Below are positions 9,156-17,461 of a stretch of DNA of 21,087 nt, in pieces. This DNA is from a virus, in IMG/VR virus record IMGVR_UViG_3300032285_003545, positions 1 through 21,087 of that record, one strand, 5' to 3'. Position 1 is the stretch's first letter. Each line of letters begins with the position of its first letter. Both the position numbers and the translations under genes were made by a program. The notes under the pieces are model-generated. The model saw only the letters and a list, made by a program, of their open reading frames with translations. It did not search any database and was not told the origin of the DNA.

Positions 9156-9493
9156 TATGTTAGTTTACTGATATCAATCAAACTTTGGTTTGCTTCAAGA
9201 AGTTGCTGTCTTAGAGAATTAATTTCTTCAAGTAGCGCTTTTTCATTATCACTTATAATATCACCACCTATATACTCACTACTTGTTTTAACTAAGTATT
9301 CGTGAGAGTTAATCTCTCCAGTTACGGGTATTTGAAAAAATAGTGTATCGTATAATCTAAAAAAATCTTCTACAGTAGCTTCTGCAACGGGAGCAGGAGT
9401 TGGATTGACAAACTCTGTAAAGGTTGTGTCAATAACTTTTGGATAAGTATTCGCTCCTAGAACTTGTCGAAGTAGGTTTACTGTTTCTGACAT
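9155..9493 (-). CDS. Small tail-operon protein with C-terminal coiled coil
   Basis: 112 aa, acidic. Residues 1-50 include a Pro/Ala-rich linker (NPTPAPVAEATVEDFF). Residues 80-112 are a heptad-like helix (DNEKALLEEINSLRQQLLEA). There is no membrane segment or enzyme motif. Both ends overlap neighbours through TAATG junctions: its start overlaps the stop of the DNRLRE protein, and its stop overlaps the start of the 1746-aa protein. Such tight coupling suggests coordinated production, perhaps as an assembly partner or small wedge component of the giant protein. I do not recognise the family. Confidence 0.75.
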   Translation of the reverse strand: MSETVNLLRQVLGANTYPKVIDTTFTEFVNPTPAPVAEATVEDFFRLYDTLFFQIPVTGEINSHEYLVKTSSEYIGGDIISDNEKALLEEINSLRQQLLEANQSLIDISKLT

Positions 9494-10755
9494 TATCTTA
9501 CAATTTTAAAAATATAATCATCATCAACTAATACTTCTTGGTAGGGTAGAGCTTGTAATTGAGTTAGAGTATAACTTCCTAATAAGGTATTAATCTCGGC
9601 ATCAGAAAGTCCAGCTAAAGGACCATAAGAAGTTTGATATACTTTTGTTTTTAGTATAATCTTATAGAATCTTTCAGGTTCTAGCCCATTAGCATACAAG
9701 GTAAAGTAGTTGCCGTTTCTATCTGCGCTTAGTTTAGTATAGTCTGTATCAAAATCTATAACCATTTCTTTTGTCTTATAATCTTGTAAAGCCCAGTAGC
9801 TCTCTACACCTAAATATTTCCAATTTAAGTAAAAAGAAGAAGTAGTAAACTGTCGAACTGGATACTTATCTCTAGATTTAAATCTGAAAGAATGTATAGA
9901 ATCTTGCTTGTATTCACCACTGTTATTCTCACAAACTGCTATAAAGTTATTTGTCGTAATATAGTAGTTACTTGACGTATTAAAAGTATATTGAGCATCG
10001 TCCCATTTAAAATCTATACTAGGCGGATAAATGGTTGCAGTATCTCTAGAGAAAAACTTTAAATCAAAAAATGAACTTGTATTTAATTCTACAGAACCTG
10101 TATGCTTTACAATAACTCCGTAATTAGTAGATCCGGAGAACCATCGAGATACTATGCTTGTAACATCTATATTAAGATCCTTACTGGTATTATAATCAAA
10201 ACTTTGAGTACACCTATAATTACTATTCCAAGAACCGCCGCCTGATTGGTATAGGTACTGTACTGTACCTAATGCTGCTGACCATGTTGGACTATTTGCA
10301 TACTGTCCTGTATATGTCCAACTTCCTCCTGTGTTGTTATATGGATAGTCTGTGTACTGTCCTGTTCCCATAGTCCAGTTCTGGGATACTGGTAGGCATT
10401 CTAGAATATAGTTCTCTGATATGCTTTGTGCAAAAGCTAAGTATAGTTTTAAAGAAGCTTTGAATGATCCACTGCTAAAATTCTTAAGAGCTGTTATATC
10501 TTCGTCTGAAAATGAAATAAGTGCTCTACTGATAACTTCTGGCTGATTAGAAGCTGTTGCATTATAGTATTCAGAATAAGCAAAATCATAAGAATAGTAC
10601 GGAGAGTATTCTACTGGGACAACTCCTGCGTATCTTTGATAGTCTTGAGAGTTCTTTACAGATACTTCTACGATTGAATCTAAGCCCGTATTCTTATACG
10701 GAGTTTTAGAATATAATGTTGTATCTTTGTTGGGGAATATTTTATATACTGCCAT
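9493..10755 (-). CDS. Baseplate-associated DNRLRE-like beta-sandwich protein
   Basis: 420 aa. Residues 1-250 follow the DNRLRE-domain pattern (a jelly-roll module common in secreted bacterial surface proteins). They start with FPNKDTTLYSKTPYKNTGLD, then RALISFSD for the first strand pair, KASLKLYLAFA, a W-containing segment, LNIDVTSIVSRWFSGSTNYG, and a closing FFSRDTATIYPPSIDF. A Gly/Tyr/Trp-rich loop lies at about residues 130-175. The rest (250-420) is a second beta-rich domain with no recognised family. It lies between gp6 and the giant wedge protein, so it is probably a baseplate component, perhaps with a carbohydrate-binding or stabilising role. The family match is from pattern memory and should be tested by profile search. 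Confidence 0.75.
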   Translation of the reverse strand: MAVYKIFPNKDTTLYSKTPYKNTGLDSIVEVSVKNSQDYQRYAGVVPVEYSPYYSYDFAYSEYYNATASNQPEVISRALISFSDEDITALKNFSSGSFKASLKLYLAFAQSISENYILECLPVSQNWTMGTGQYTDYPYNNTGGSWTYTGQYANSPTWSAALGTVQYLYQSGGGSWNSNYRCTQSFDYNTSKDLNIDVTSIVSRWFSGSTNYGVIVKHTGSVELNTSSFFDLKFFSRDTATIYPPSIDFKWDDAQYTFNTSSNYYITTNNFIAVCENNSGEYKQDSIHSFRFKSRDKYPVRQFTTSSFYLNWKYLGVESYWALQDYKTKEMVIDFDTDYTKLSADRNGNYFTLYANGLEPERFYKIILKTKVYQTSYGPLAGLSDAEINTLLGSYTLTQLQALPYQEVLVDDDYIFKIVR

Positions 10756-10776
10756 TCTCTGGTGTTTAAATCTTTT

Positions 10777-12648
10777 TTAGAAAGTAACAACTTTTCCTTT
10801 AATATCTACATCCGGATATTTAACTTCAAAAATTGAAGGATCAAGAGATGGGTATATGACTCCATTTAAAGTTCCTGCGGATATATCATAAGCATACTTT
10901 GAATATCCATTTTCTTCCCCATACTTATTAACTATTTCAACTTTTCGTACTGTCTGAACTCCTGTAACTTTGTCTAAAATAGTGTATATATCTGATAGAA
11001 TAATTGGTTGATTTATTTGCCAATTATCTAGGTTAAAATGAGCTTGCAGTTGTTCAATACATCTAGCAATAACTTCTCTTCCTGCATAATTAGGTCGTAA
11101 TACTACTTCAAAATTAACTCCTATGTTGACTATAAATGCATCTCTCAATAGTATTGTATCTGTAAGCATTCTGTACTCTGAGAGATATGTTTTTAAATTT
11201 TGTTTTAGAATATCTGATGTGGTAGTTAGATTACCGTTACTATCCGTAGCTAAGATGTAAATTGTAGCACTATACGGATCTAAGACTCCTGGCTGGTTTA
11301 CAGTACTGTTTAATACTATGCTGTCTTTTAATATAGCAGCTTTTGCTATTTTGCCGAACTTAGAAGGCATATTATATACATGGGCAATGTAGTCCTGGGA
11401 AGTTACTGCGCGTAATTGTGTAGGATATTGCAGTAGAGTATTTAATTTGATCTCATCTAAAGTATCTCCATCACCGCCGCCTGATGCAGGAGATGGATTA
11501 TTTATTGATATTGAATTTAGAACAGCTGTTCCAAGATCCGTATTTGCTACTACTCCTTCAAAAAAATCAGCACTAAAATCTATAATATTTCCAATTGAAT
11601 TAGCAGCTACGTTAGCACTTGCTCCACCTCCTACCAAGTAAGTAAAGGTTAGGGTAGTGTTAGAGGGTGCAAGACCGTAGGTATATGTAGAGGTGAAGTT
11701 AGTTGGATCGTAGGCTGTGGTTAGTTTTGTTAACGAGTCCATGACTCCAATTGCTACTTTATTAGGATTCGGCAATACTGCTTCGTCAGCTACACTGTTA
11801 ATACCTGATCCGAATTCTATATCTACTACTCCTTCGGGCTTTACTCTTGATACAAATCGCCTAGAGACTTTCTTTACTTGTAAGAAGTAAGGTACCTGGT
11901 TAGAATCATTTTGGTAGTTCGGAGTAATACCTTCAAGATTAGCTACAGCTTCTAGTACTGTATCTTGAGCAAGGTATGGAACTTCATACCATTTATTTCC
12001 GTCTGAGTCTACTACGTCTAGTATCTGTATAATATTAGTGTCTAATATTGATACTTTTTTAAATTTCTCAGCTTGAGAAAAGTTAAAAGAAGTAGTTTTT
12101 ACTGTACCTGATAGAGCTTGTACTGATTTTTTCAATAAAAAGAAATCCGGTAGACCTCCTGTGGTAGAGTATACGCTAACCTCAGTTGGACTATAAGAAC
12201 TAGAGATAGCAAAATTAATTGGCTCTGGGACATAGAAGGCATTACTGTTTCCTGCCGATACTTGCATACCCTCGTGTATTATTAAAGCGTAACTATAGTC
12301 CGGTACGTAGTTACCATCACCATCCTGTATAGAGGGTATCAGTTGGTAGATGTCTAGTTCTACTGTTGCTGCTGAAGTTGCTTTAGGTCTATACCCTAAC
12401 ATATAAGCAAGAGCGTATAGGTTTGTAGTCTGCTTAGCATACTGTAGAAAAGTTTCTTGAATTTGGTTATCCAAGTAGAAAGATAGCACATCTCCTACAT
12501 AAGCCGCCATTTCTATAAACATAGTACCGGGAGAAGCTGATGTAAAGTCATTGTAGGACTGTGGAAAATACGCTTTTGCATACTCTATTAGAGATGCTTT
12601 TAAATCCGTATAGTCTTTGTTTATGTACTTAATATCAACGTTAGCCAT
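10777..12648 (-). CDS. gp6: Baseplate wedge protein, T4 gp6 / phage baseplate J-like
   Basis: 623 aa, close to the 660 aa of T4 gp6. The N-terminus (residues 1-90) is the typical helical wedge segment: DYTDLKASLIEYAKAYFP, then SPGTMFIEMAAYVGDVLSFYLD, then YALAYMLGYRPKATSAATVE. Residues 388-424 carry the Baseplate_J signature, a Gly-rich loop followed by a DTLDEIK-like acidic helix and RAVTSQDY. The family forms the wedge core together with gp25 and gp7 and triggers sheath contraction. Its start overlaps the end of the gp25 gene by 8 bases, the usual gp25-gp6 order. No truncation is visible. Confidence 0.93.
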   Translation of the reverse strand: MANVDIKYINKDYTDLKASLIEYAKAYFPQSYNDFTSASPGTMFIEMAAYVGDVLSFYLDNQIQETFLQYAKQTTNLYALAYMLGYRPKATSAATVELDIYQLIPSIQDGDGNYVPDYSYALIIHEGMQVSAGNSNAFYVPEPINFAISSSYSPTEVSVYSTTGGLPDFFLLKKSVQALSGTVKTTSFNFSQAEKFKKVSILDTNIIQILDVVDSDGNKWYEVPYLAQDTVLEAVANLEGITPNYQNDSNQVPYFLQVKKVSRRFVSRVKPEGVVDIEFGSGINSVADEAVLPNPNKVAIGVMDSLTKLTTAYDPTNFTSTYTYGLAPSNTTLTFTYLVGGGASANVAANSIGNIIDFSADFFEGVVANTDLGTAVLNSISINNPSPASGGGDGDTLDEIKLNTLLQYPTQLRAVTSQDYIAHVYNMPSKFGKIAKAAILKDSIVLNSTVNQPGVLDPYSATIYILATDSNGNLTTTSDILKQNLKTYLSEYRMLTDTILLRDAFIVNIGVNFEVVLRPNYAGREVIARCIEQLQAHFNLDNWQINQPIILSDIYTILDKVTGVQTVRKVEIVNKYGEENGYSKYAYDISAGTLNGVIYPSLDPSIFEVKYPDVDIKGKVVTF

Positions 12649-13054
12649 TTTCTAAATTTATAGTAATTTCGTCTTGCTGGTTTGTTGTAACTACTTTATA
12701 GGTGATTGATACTCTTACAATATTCTGATCCGGATATGGTTCGATTGAGGAGTCCAGTATTTGTATATTAGTGAAGTAGGATTCTATACCACCTATGATA
12801 AGATCTTTAAGGCCTTCCACGTAGTTAGTCGTCATTTGTTCAAACAACTTTTTTCTGAGACCTAGTCCAAAGGTGGGTTCGAATACACGTTCACCTGGGT
12901 TTGTTAACACATAGTTAATTAAGTTATAACGAGTTTGCTCTTGAGTCGTATACACAGTTCTAAATACAAAAGCTTGATTAAAAGGAATTGCTACTCCTAC
13001 TCCTGTACTAGCTTTTAAATCTATAGGGTTTATATTTCCGACTCTATATGCCAT
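12641..13054 (-). CDS. gp25: Baseplate wedge protein gp25-like (lysozyme-like fold family)
   Basis: 137 aa, the usual length for the gp25/GPW family. The family core is visible at residues 51-72: TNPGERVFEPTFGLGLRKKL, containing the conserved E-P-x-F-G-x-G-L-R. It is preceded by a helix that holds the conserved N-x-I-x-Y-x-L (NLINYVL) and followed by the beta-hairpin SITYKV. In contractile tails gp25 binds gp6 and the sheath, and starts sheath polymerisation. The fold resembles lysozyme but is not catalytic in T4. It starts 1 base after the stop of the 152-aa gene and overlaps gp6 by 8 bases. Confidence 0.95.
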   Translation of the reverse strand: MAYRVGNINPIDLKASTGVGVAIPFNQAFVFRTVYTTQEQTRYNLINYVLTNPGERVFEPTFGLGLRKKLFEQMTTNYVEGLKDLIIGGIESYFTNIQILDSSIEPYPDQNIVRVSITYKVVTTNQQDEITINLENG

Positions 13055-13055
13055 T

Positions 13056-13514
13056 TTACATATTCATTTTTTTCATTATTGCAGAGAAATCCGGTACTTC
13101 GTTAATTTCAACCATCTCTTCTTTTGAACTCTTATTTGCTGTCATAAGCATTTTATTTACCTGATAGGTTGGATCTTCAAGCTGTTCTTGAATTACAGGC
13201 TGTTCATAAGAAAATTGTTGTTCTGCAAAAGTAGGAGATGTAGCAGACATCATACTTCTAAAATCAGATGTATCACTTAATCCTAATTTTGATAACATTT
13301 CCATCCTCGTTTGTTCTAACATAGGATTTGACATCTTAGTAGCTGGTGCTTGTACTGTGGGTGTAGGTTGTGAAGTATAGGCTGGTCTTGCTTTTACTAT
13401 CTCCAAAAGGATAGGAACCATCTCTTCCTTTATGGCGGATTTTACTTCCTCCCTAATAACTTTCCTTAGACTCGCTAAAGCATTAGGTTTGTTTGAATTG
13501 GGCTTTTGGTTCAT
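13056..13514 (-). CDS. Small, largely disordered protein upstream of gp25
   Basis: 152 aa. Residues 11-44 form a charged amphipathic helix (LRKVIREEVKSAIKEEMVPI). Residues 45-110 are Pro/Thr/Gln/Ser-rich and probably disordered. The C-terminus is a short conserved-looking motif (PDFSAIMKKMNM) preceded by an acidic stretch. No catalytic or membrane signature is seen. Its position between the 748-aa hub-like protein and gp25 suggests an assembly factor, chaperone or small hub/wedge linker. The start codon lies immediately after the motif AATATTTATAAG, which leaves almost no leader. I do not recognise a family. Confidence 0.75.
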   Translation of the reverse strand: MNQKPNSNKPNALASLRKVIREEVKSAIKEEMVPILLEIVKARPAYTSQPTPTVQAPATKMSNPMLEQTRMEMLSKLGLSDTSDFRSMMSATSPTFAEQQFSYEQPVIQEQLEDPTYQVNKMLMTANKSSKEEMVEINEVPDFSAIMKKMNM

Positions 13515-13515
13515 A

Positions 13516-13527
13516 CTTATAAATATT
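13516..13527 (-). promoter_or_regulatory. AATATTTATAAG motif directly before the 152-aa gene
   Basis: The same 12-mer as at 3887-3898 fills half of a 25-base gap and ends one base before the ATG at 13512-13514. If it were a -10 box, the transcript would be leaderless, so a translation or processing signal is equally possible. Confidence 0.3.
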
Positions 13528-13539
13528 TTGAATTAAAAA

Positions 13540-15786
13540 TTATCCTCCTGCTAATTGAGCTCTTGCTTTATCATCTTCTTCTAGTTTCTTTTTAGCTTTT
13601 TCTGCTGCTACTCTTATAGCGGGATTAAAACTAAATTTAGCTGCTGTAATAGCTGCTTTTAAAACCTTCCTTTGCGAGCTGGTAAGTAAGTTCTTAGAAG
13701 GACTGGGTGCTTCATTTCCTAACTGCGGCAGTACGTTAGTGACTCCGCTTGTGGTTGCATTGACACCTTGGTCTTTTACGTCTTGTTTAAATTTCACTAC
13801 TCTGTCATCTACTTTCTGCTTAGCTTTTCTCTTTAGTTTAACTCCATTTTTTAAGCCTGAGATGAAGTCGTTTATCTCTGCTTGCACTTCTACCATATCA
13901 CTTGTCGTAGAAGTAGTTTCAATGGGTATTTCGTCTATACCGAGAATAGAAGAAGTACTGTCTAGTAAAGACTGTTCATCTAGAGTCAAGACATTATCGC
14001 TATTCTGCAGTACTCCTTGTTGCTGTAATCTTAGTTTAAGCTCTTGTATTAGAATAGCGTTGTTAGTAGCAAACGTCAAATCTCCTTCAGCAACTAGCAG
14101 TCCATTATCATTGTAAGCTACTGCTCTCCGTCTCTTAAACCTTCTTCCTTCGTCTACTAGCTCTTCCTCTATAACAGTAAAAGTGTATCCTGGAATCTTT
14201 AGAGAAGATTGCGAGTCCTGTACAGTCCTGGCGTAGTTATCTGTGAATTCTACTAACCTAATTTGTGAGCTTACAAGAGTGTTTATATTCGTATACACAT
14301 CTTGTAGAATAGGTAGATTTTTAATTTCAGCGCATGCTTCCATATTTACTACTAGTATCTGCAACTCTCGTGTGACTATCTGTACTTTTTCAAGAATAAA
14401 AGCAGCGAACTCATACACAAGTGCAAGAAGTCTACTAATTTGTTCTAAGAAATTTAAAGTTCGGTTATTACTAGCTTTTACGGTTTCTTTAGCTTCTTCT
14501 AGAGTAGCAGTAATTCCATGTACGGAAAACATATTAGGAAGCGGTAGAGTCTTAAATAACTGTACTATTATCTTAAACACTCTAATAAGTACTGTAAGTA
14601 TTTTAACAACAACTTTGGCAAAGGACAGTATTTTAAATATCTGCAAGACTGCTTGATTTATATTCCGGACTACTTGTAAGATCTTTTTAACAGCGGGCAG
14701 TAATCTTGCCGGGTCAATAATCTGCTGCAGTTTCCTAATTTGACTCTGTACTCCTAGTAAATTTACAATACTTTGTGCAGAATTTATAGATGCAATTGCT
14801 CCTAAGATAGCTTGTAAGTCATGTACCTTATTTACAATTTTCTGTACATCCGCGTTAGGGATATCGCTAACGCTTTTATACCCTGTAAAGATTGCAGTAA
14901 TATCTTCAACTGTAGATCTTGCTTTTCCTAATCCCGGTACTACTGATAGTAACTCTGTTGGTATCTCTGTGAATATTCCTAAACCTAACTCTCGTAGGTT
15001 ATCAAGAAGATTAACTAGTTTTTGTTTCTCTGCTTGCTGGTTGGTGTTAGATCCTGCTTGTACTGTTGTATTCTCCGTTCTAGGAGTGTTAGCAATTGTA
15101 GTAAAGGTTGTGTATTTACTAATTGCTTCGTTTAAATTGTAGGCCGAGCTTCTAACTTGATCTAATTTTTGCTTTATATCAGGATTTTTAATTAGATCTA
15201 CTTTCACTTGTGAAAGGTAATAGTTTATGATATTGCAAATATCAACTTCGTTTAAAGCTTTTAGTGGAGCTTCTACATACTTACTGAATATGTCATCTAT
15301 CCTGTTTTCTAAATCTCCTAACTTTTTAGCAGTCTTCAGTGTAAAATTTTCTAATCCAGCAGGAGAAGGAGCAGGTAGAGCTACCGGAGCATATGGACGG
15401 AAAGGAACTGTTGCTTTCTCAATTGGTGAGATAGAGATCGGTATGTTCTGCGGACTTTGTACTACGGAGGTTTTTATCGGAGCTTTTACTTTAGCTACTA
15501 CTGCTACTGTTTCTAGGGTACCGGTTGACTCTAAAACAAACTCTCCTAAATCGACCTGTGTGGTATTTGCCGGTATTTTTCGAATTTCGGGTTTATATCC
15601 TGTATAAGTAACTTGTACGTAATCAGCTGTATCCGTATTCGCTGTTACGGCATATTCTCCATTTGATTGAACTGTCGTACCGGTCTTTAGAGCTACTTGA
15701 TTCTTGTCTAAAAGAACGACACTCGCTCCTTGCAGGTACTGATTATCTTTTCCTTTAACCTTACCTTTTATTTGTACTTGTGCCAT
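13540..15786 (-). CDS. Hub or tape-measure-like protein with N-terminal SusC-type carboxypeptidase-regulatory-like domain
   Basis: 748 aa. Residues 3-87 match the CarboxypepD_reg-like pattern common at the N-terminus of SusC/TonB-dependent proteins of Bacteroidota: a VKGKDNQYLQGASVVLLDKN opening, then SNGEYAVTA and VQVTYTGYKPE. A Pro-rich linker (100-145) follows, then long helices (150-530). Within these, residues 360-420 are hydrophobic and cationic (LQIFKILSFAKVVVKILTVL...), unlike a soluble coiled coil and similar to the membrane-interacting stretch of tape-measure proteins. Residues 530-590 look like a small beta insert. The C-terminus (640-748) is very Lys/Ala-rich and helical. It follows the hub and spike genes and precedes gp25, so it may be a central hub or tape-measure protein; neither is proven. 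The host-like domain suggests acquisition from a Bacteroidota source. Confidence 0.75.
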   Translation of the reverse strand: MAQVQIKGKVKGKDNQYLQGASVVLLDKNQVALKTGTTVQSNGEYAVTANTDTADYVQVTYTGYKPEIRKIPANTTQVDLGEFVLESTGTLETVAVVAKVKAPIKTSVVQSPQNIPISISPIEKATVPFRPYAPVALPAPSPAGLENFTLKTAKKLGDLENRIDDIFSKYVEAPLKALNEVDICNIINYYLSQVKVDLIKNPDIKQKLDQVRSSAYNLNEAISKYTTFTTIANTPRTENTTVQAGSNTNQQAEKQKLVNLLDNLRELGLGIFTEIPTELLSVVPGLGKARSTVEDITAIFTGYKSVSDIPNADVQKIVNKVHDLQAILGAIASINSAQSIVNLLGVQSQIRKLQQIIDPARLLPAVKKILQVVRNINQAVLQIFKILSFAKVVVKILTVLIRVFKIIVQLFKTLPLPNMFSVHGITATLEEAKETVKASNNRTLNFLEQISRLLALVYEFAAFILEKVQIVTRELQILVVNMEACAEIKNLPILQDVYTNINTLVSSQIRLVEFTDNYARTVQDSQSSLKIPGYTFTVIEEELVDEGRRFKRRRAVAYNDNGLLVAEGDLTFATNNAILIQELKLRLQQQGVLQNSDNVLTLDEQSLLDSTSSILGIDEIPIETTSTTSDMVEVQAEINDFISGLKNGVKLKRKAKQKVDDRVVKFKQDVKDQGVNATTSGVTNVLPQLGNEAPSPSKNLLTSSQRKVLKAAITAAKFSFNPAIRVAAEKAKKKLEEDDKARAQLAGG

Positions 15787-15787
15787 A

Positions 15788-16231
15788 CTACAGTGTATAA
15801 GTTGTTTTGGACTTCACATTAACCAGCTTATTACGGACCCTGGTACAGGTCCCTTGTAGTTTACTAGACGTTTTTACGAGATCTACTATACTCTGCTGTA
15901 GGTTAGTCTGTGATAAATTACTTAAAGCAATTGCTGTAGCTTCTAACTCTTTTAATACTGTGTCTAGTAGTTCAACTAAGGTATCAGCTTTTGTTACAGG
16001 CTGTCCTACTTGCTTTGCTCTAAGTCCTAATTCAATTTCCGGAGCATTAATAGTAGTACCTGTTTGCGTGTCAATATTCACTCTACCAGGGCTTGAAAGT
16101 CCGATTGCATTTTTTCCAAAAAGAAAGATACTGTCTCCTTTACTGTGTACAACTACTCTATCCGAGGATATGATCACTTGCGGACCTGTATATGGAAATT
16201 GCGGTAAGTACGGAGCTTTCTGAGTGGACAT
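15788..16231 (-). CDS. Baseplate spike/needle protein (gp5 C-terminal beta-helix-like)
   Basis: 147 aa. Residues 15-70 form a succession of short beta strands (GPQVIISSDRVVVHSKGD, then SIFLFGKNAIGLSSPGRVNI, then TTINAPEIELG). They resemble the triple-stranded beta-helix spike part of T4 gp5 and the spike family of environmental T4-type phages. Residues 75-147 are helical, including a TLVELLDTVLKELEATAIAL segment probably used for trimerisation. It is separated by 3 bases from the OB-fold hub gene, so the hub and needle functions that are fused in T4 gp5 are here two genes. Likely role: the membrane-piercing tip. No metal-binding PAAR motif is seen. Confidence 0.75.
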   Translation of the reverse strand: MSTQKAPYLPQFPYTGPQVIISSDRVVVHSKGDSIFLFGKNAIGLSSPGRVNIDTQTGTTINAPEIELGLRAKQVGQPVTKADTLVELLDTVLKELEATAIALSNLSQTNLQQSIVDLVKTSSKLQGTCTRVRNKLVNVKSKTTYTL

Positions 16232-16234
16232 ATT

Positions 16235-17104
16235 TTATTTTTTCTGATTTCTCCTATCTTGTTCTGCAGCAGATATCTTAGCGTAACTTGTAGGTAGAGT
16301 AGGAATGCTCAAGAGAGTGCTTTTGCTCAAACCTCCTTGTGCAGTAAAAGACTCTAAGCTAAAATTCTCTATAATGTCTTTAACATATACTTCCTGTGAG
16401 GTTGTCATCCATATACTACTTGCATCATTGTTTATATTCTCTTCTAGCAAATCCCAATTGTCACCTTGCTTTTCTCCGAATCCATTTGTTATAATAGTTA
16501 TAGGATCTCCTTCCCCTTCTACTCCACTCCACCTATTGGTACCGTTCTTACCGGTGCTACCGAATCGTATAGTATTACCCCACCTTCCTTCAATTGTTAT
16601 ATCTCCTAAAAATGGTTTTAGGGTTGTTATGTTTTCTTTCTCTACAATATCTGAACTTACTTCCTGATTAGTATCATATGCTGATATTCCTTCTGTTATC
16701 TGATCTAGAGAAGGTTGTTGGTTTTCAATAGTTGCTTGCAGTTCTGCTTTATTTGGATGCTTGTTATGGTGGGAGTTTAACCAGAGAGAATATGGTAGAA
16801 AATAAAATTTATCTTGTGCTGTAGGACTATCATTCAATCTATAACTCGGTCCTGTAATGATACAGACTATTTCGTCCTTTAAAGGATAATGTTTATGGTT
16901 GTTTGAAATAGGTAATGCAGTTCCGGCTGTTGCTGTTGCTCCGTAAAGAGGTTCGTATGTAATCTGTCCTAACTTTGCAGGGTCTGATAACTCTATCGAG
17001 ATAACCCGTCCTACCATTACACTGTTAATAGACGGTCCGGGAGTTTTACGTCCGGGAGTTTGAAACCCGGCACGCATCACATTATCTATAATATTAGAGG
17101 ACAT
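16235..17104 (-). CDS. Baseplate hub protein, gp5-like OB-fold, without lysozyme domain
   Basis: 289 aa. Residues 25-110 give an OB-like pattern (INSVMVGRVISIELSD, then HYPLKDEIVCIITGPS and KFYFLPYSLW). Residues 165-210 contain the segment GDITIEGRWGNTIRFGSTGK followed by GDPITIITNG, which I recall as highly conserved in hub proteins of marine and freshwater T4-type phages. T4 gp5 is 575 aa with a lysozyme domain between the OB fold and the beta-helix; here no lysozyme motif is present, and the spike is the next gene. The C-terminus is helical and Lys-rich. Its start overlaps the stop of the 110-aa gene (TAATG). It probably caps the tail tube and carries the needle. Confidence 0.8.
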   Translation of the reverse strand: MSSNIIDNVMRAGFQTPGRKTPGPSINSVMVGRVISIELSDPAKLGQITYEPLYGATATAGTALPISNNHKHYPLKDEIVCIITGPSYRLNDSPTAQDKFYFLPYSLWLNSHHNKHPNKAELQATIENQQPSLDQITEGISAYDTNQEVSSDIVEKENITTLKPFLGDITIEGRWGNTIRFGSTGKNGTNRWSGVEGEGDPITIITNGFGEKQGDNWDLLEENINNDASSIWMTTSQEVYVKDIIENFSLESFTAQGGLSKSTLLSIPTLPTSYAKISAAEQDRRNQKK

Positions 17105-17436
17105 TAATTAATTTGTAGTTGTTTTAATTCACCAAATAGTAATTCTTTATCCTTCTCAGATAACAATTCTCCTGATTCTGCAGATGCAGCAGTACTTAAT
17201 GCTTTCTGGACTATACCGGCCATCTTAATAAGAGCTTCATCATTTTTAACAGCAACTTCCATATACCCTTGTAACAAAGGTACTATCAATACAGCATCTC
17301 CGGGTTCATTAACCATATCTTTCAACTGTATGATTAGTTCTTTAATTTGCTTCTCTTTAGATTTACTATTCTTGTAAATATCTTCAAGAAGAGACGAAAA
17401 CGATTTACCCTTAAAGATCTCTTGATTAAAATCCAT
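17104..17436 (-). CDS. Small helical protein between late sigma factor and hub
   Basis: 110 aa, almost entirely helical, with a basic N-terminal half (NSKSKEKQIKELIIQLKDMV) and an acidic C-terminal half (ESGELLSEKDKELLFGELKQ). There is no transmembrane segment or cysteine. Its size and its place next to the gp55-like gene raise the possibility of a gp33-like late-transcription co-activator, but I see no sequence match to gp33 and no SLDFLF-type clamp-binding tail. A baseplate assembly role is equally possible. Upstream there is a 25-base gap with TATTTAT and a purine-rich AAAAGGAT just before the ATG. I do not recognise a family. Confidence 0.75.
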   Translation of the reverse strand: MDFNQEIFKGKSFSSLLEDIYKNSKSKEKQIKELIIQLKDMVNEPGDAVLIVPLLQGYMEVAVKNDEALIKMAGIVQKALSTAASAESGELLSEKDKELLFGELKQLQIN

Positions 17437-17447
17437 ATCCTTTTGAA

Positions 17448-17454
17448 ATAAATA
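17448..17454 (-). promoter_or_regulatory. TATTTAT motif before the 110-aa gene
   Basis: TATTTAT on the minus strand, 11 bases before the ATG at 17434-17436, in a 25-base gap between the sigma-factor and 110-aa genes. It is part of the set of TATTTAT heptamers found in non-coding gaps of this window. It is followed by AAAAGGAT, which may be a ribosome-binding site. Confidence 0.3.
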
Positions 17455-17461
17455 GAGGATC

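Noticed and set aside
3889-13525. TATAAATA octamers on the plus strand at 3889-3896 and 13518-13525 as T4-type late promoters
   Set aside because: They point away from the genes they adjoin, and no plus-strand gene follows. At this base composition a few copies per strand are expected by chance.
13739-16667. Several plus-strand frames of 120-138 aa opposite the 748-aa, spike and hub genes
   Set aside because: They have Ser/Thr/Leu/Cys-rich, atypical composition and no leader signals, and they overlap well-supported minus-strand genes completely.
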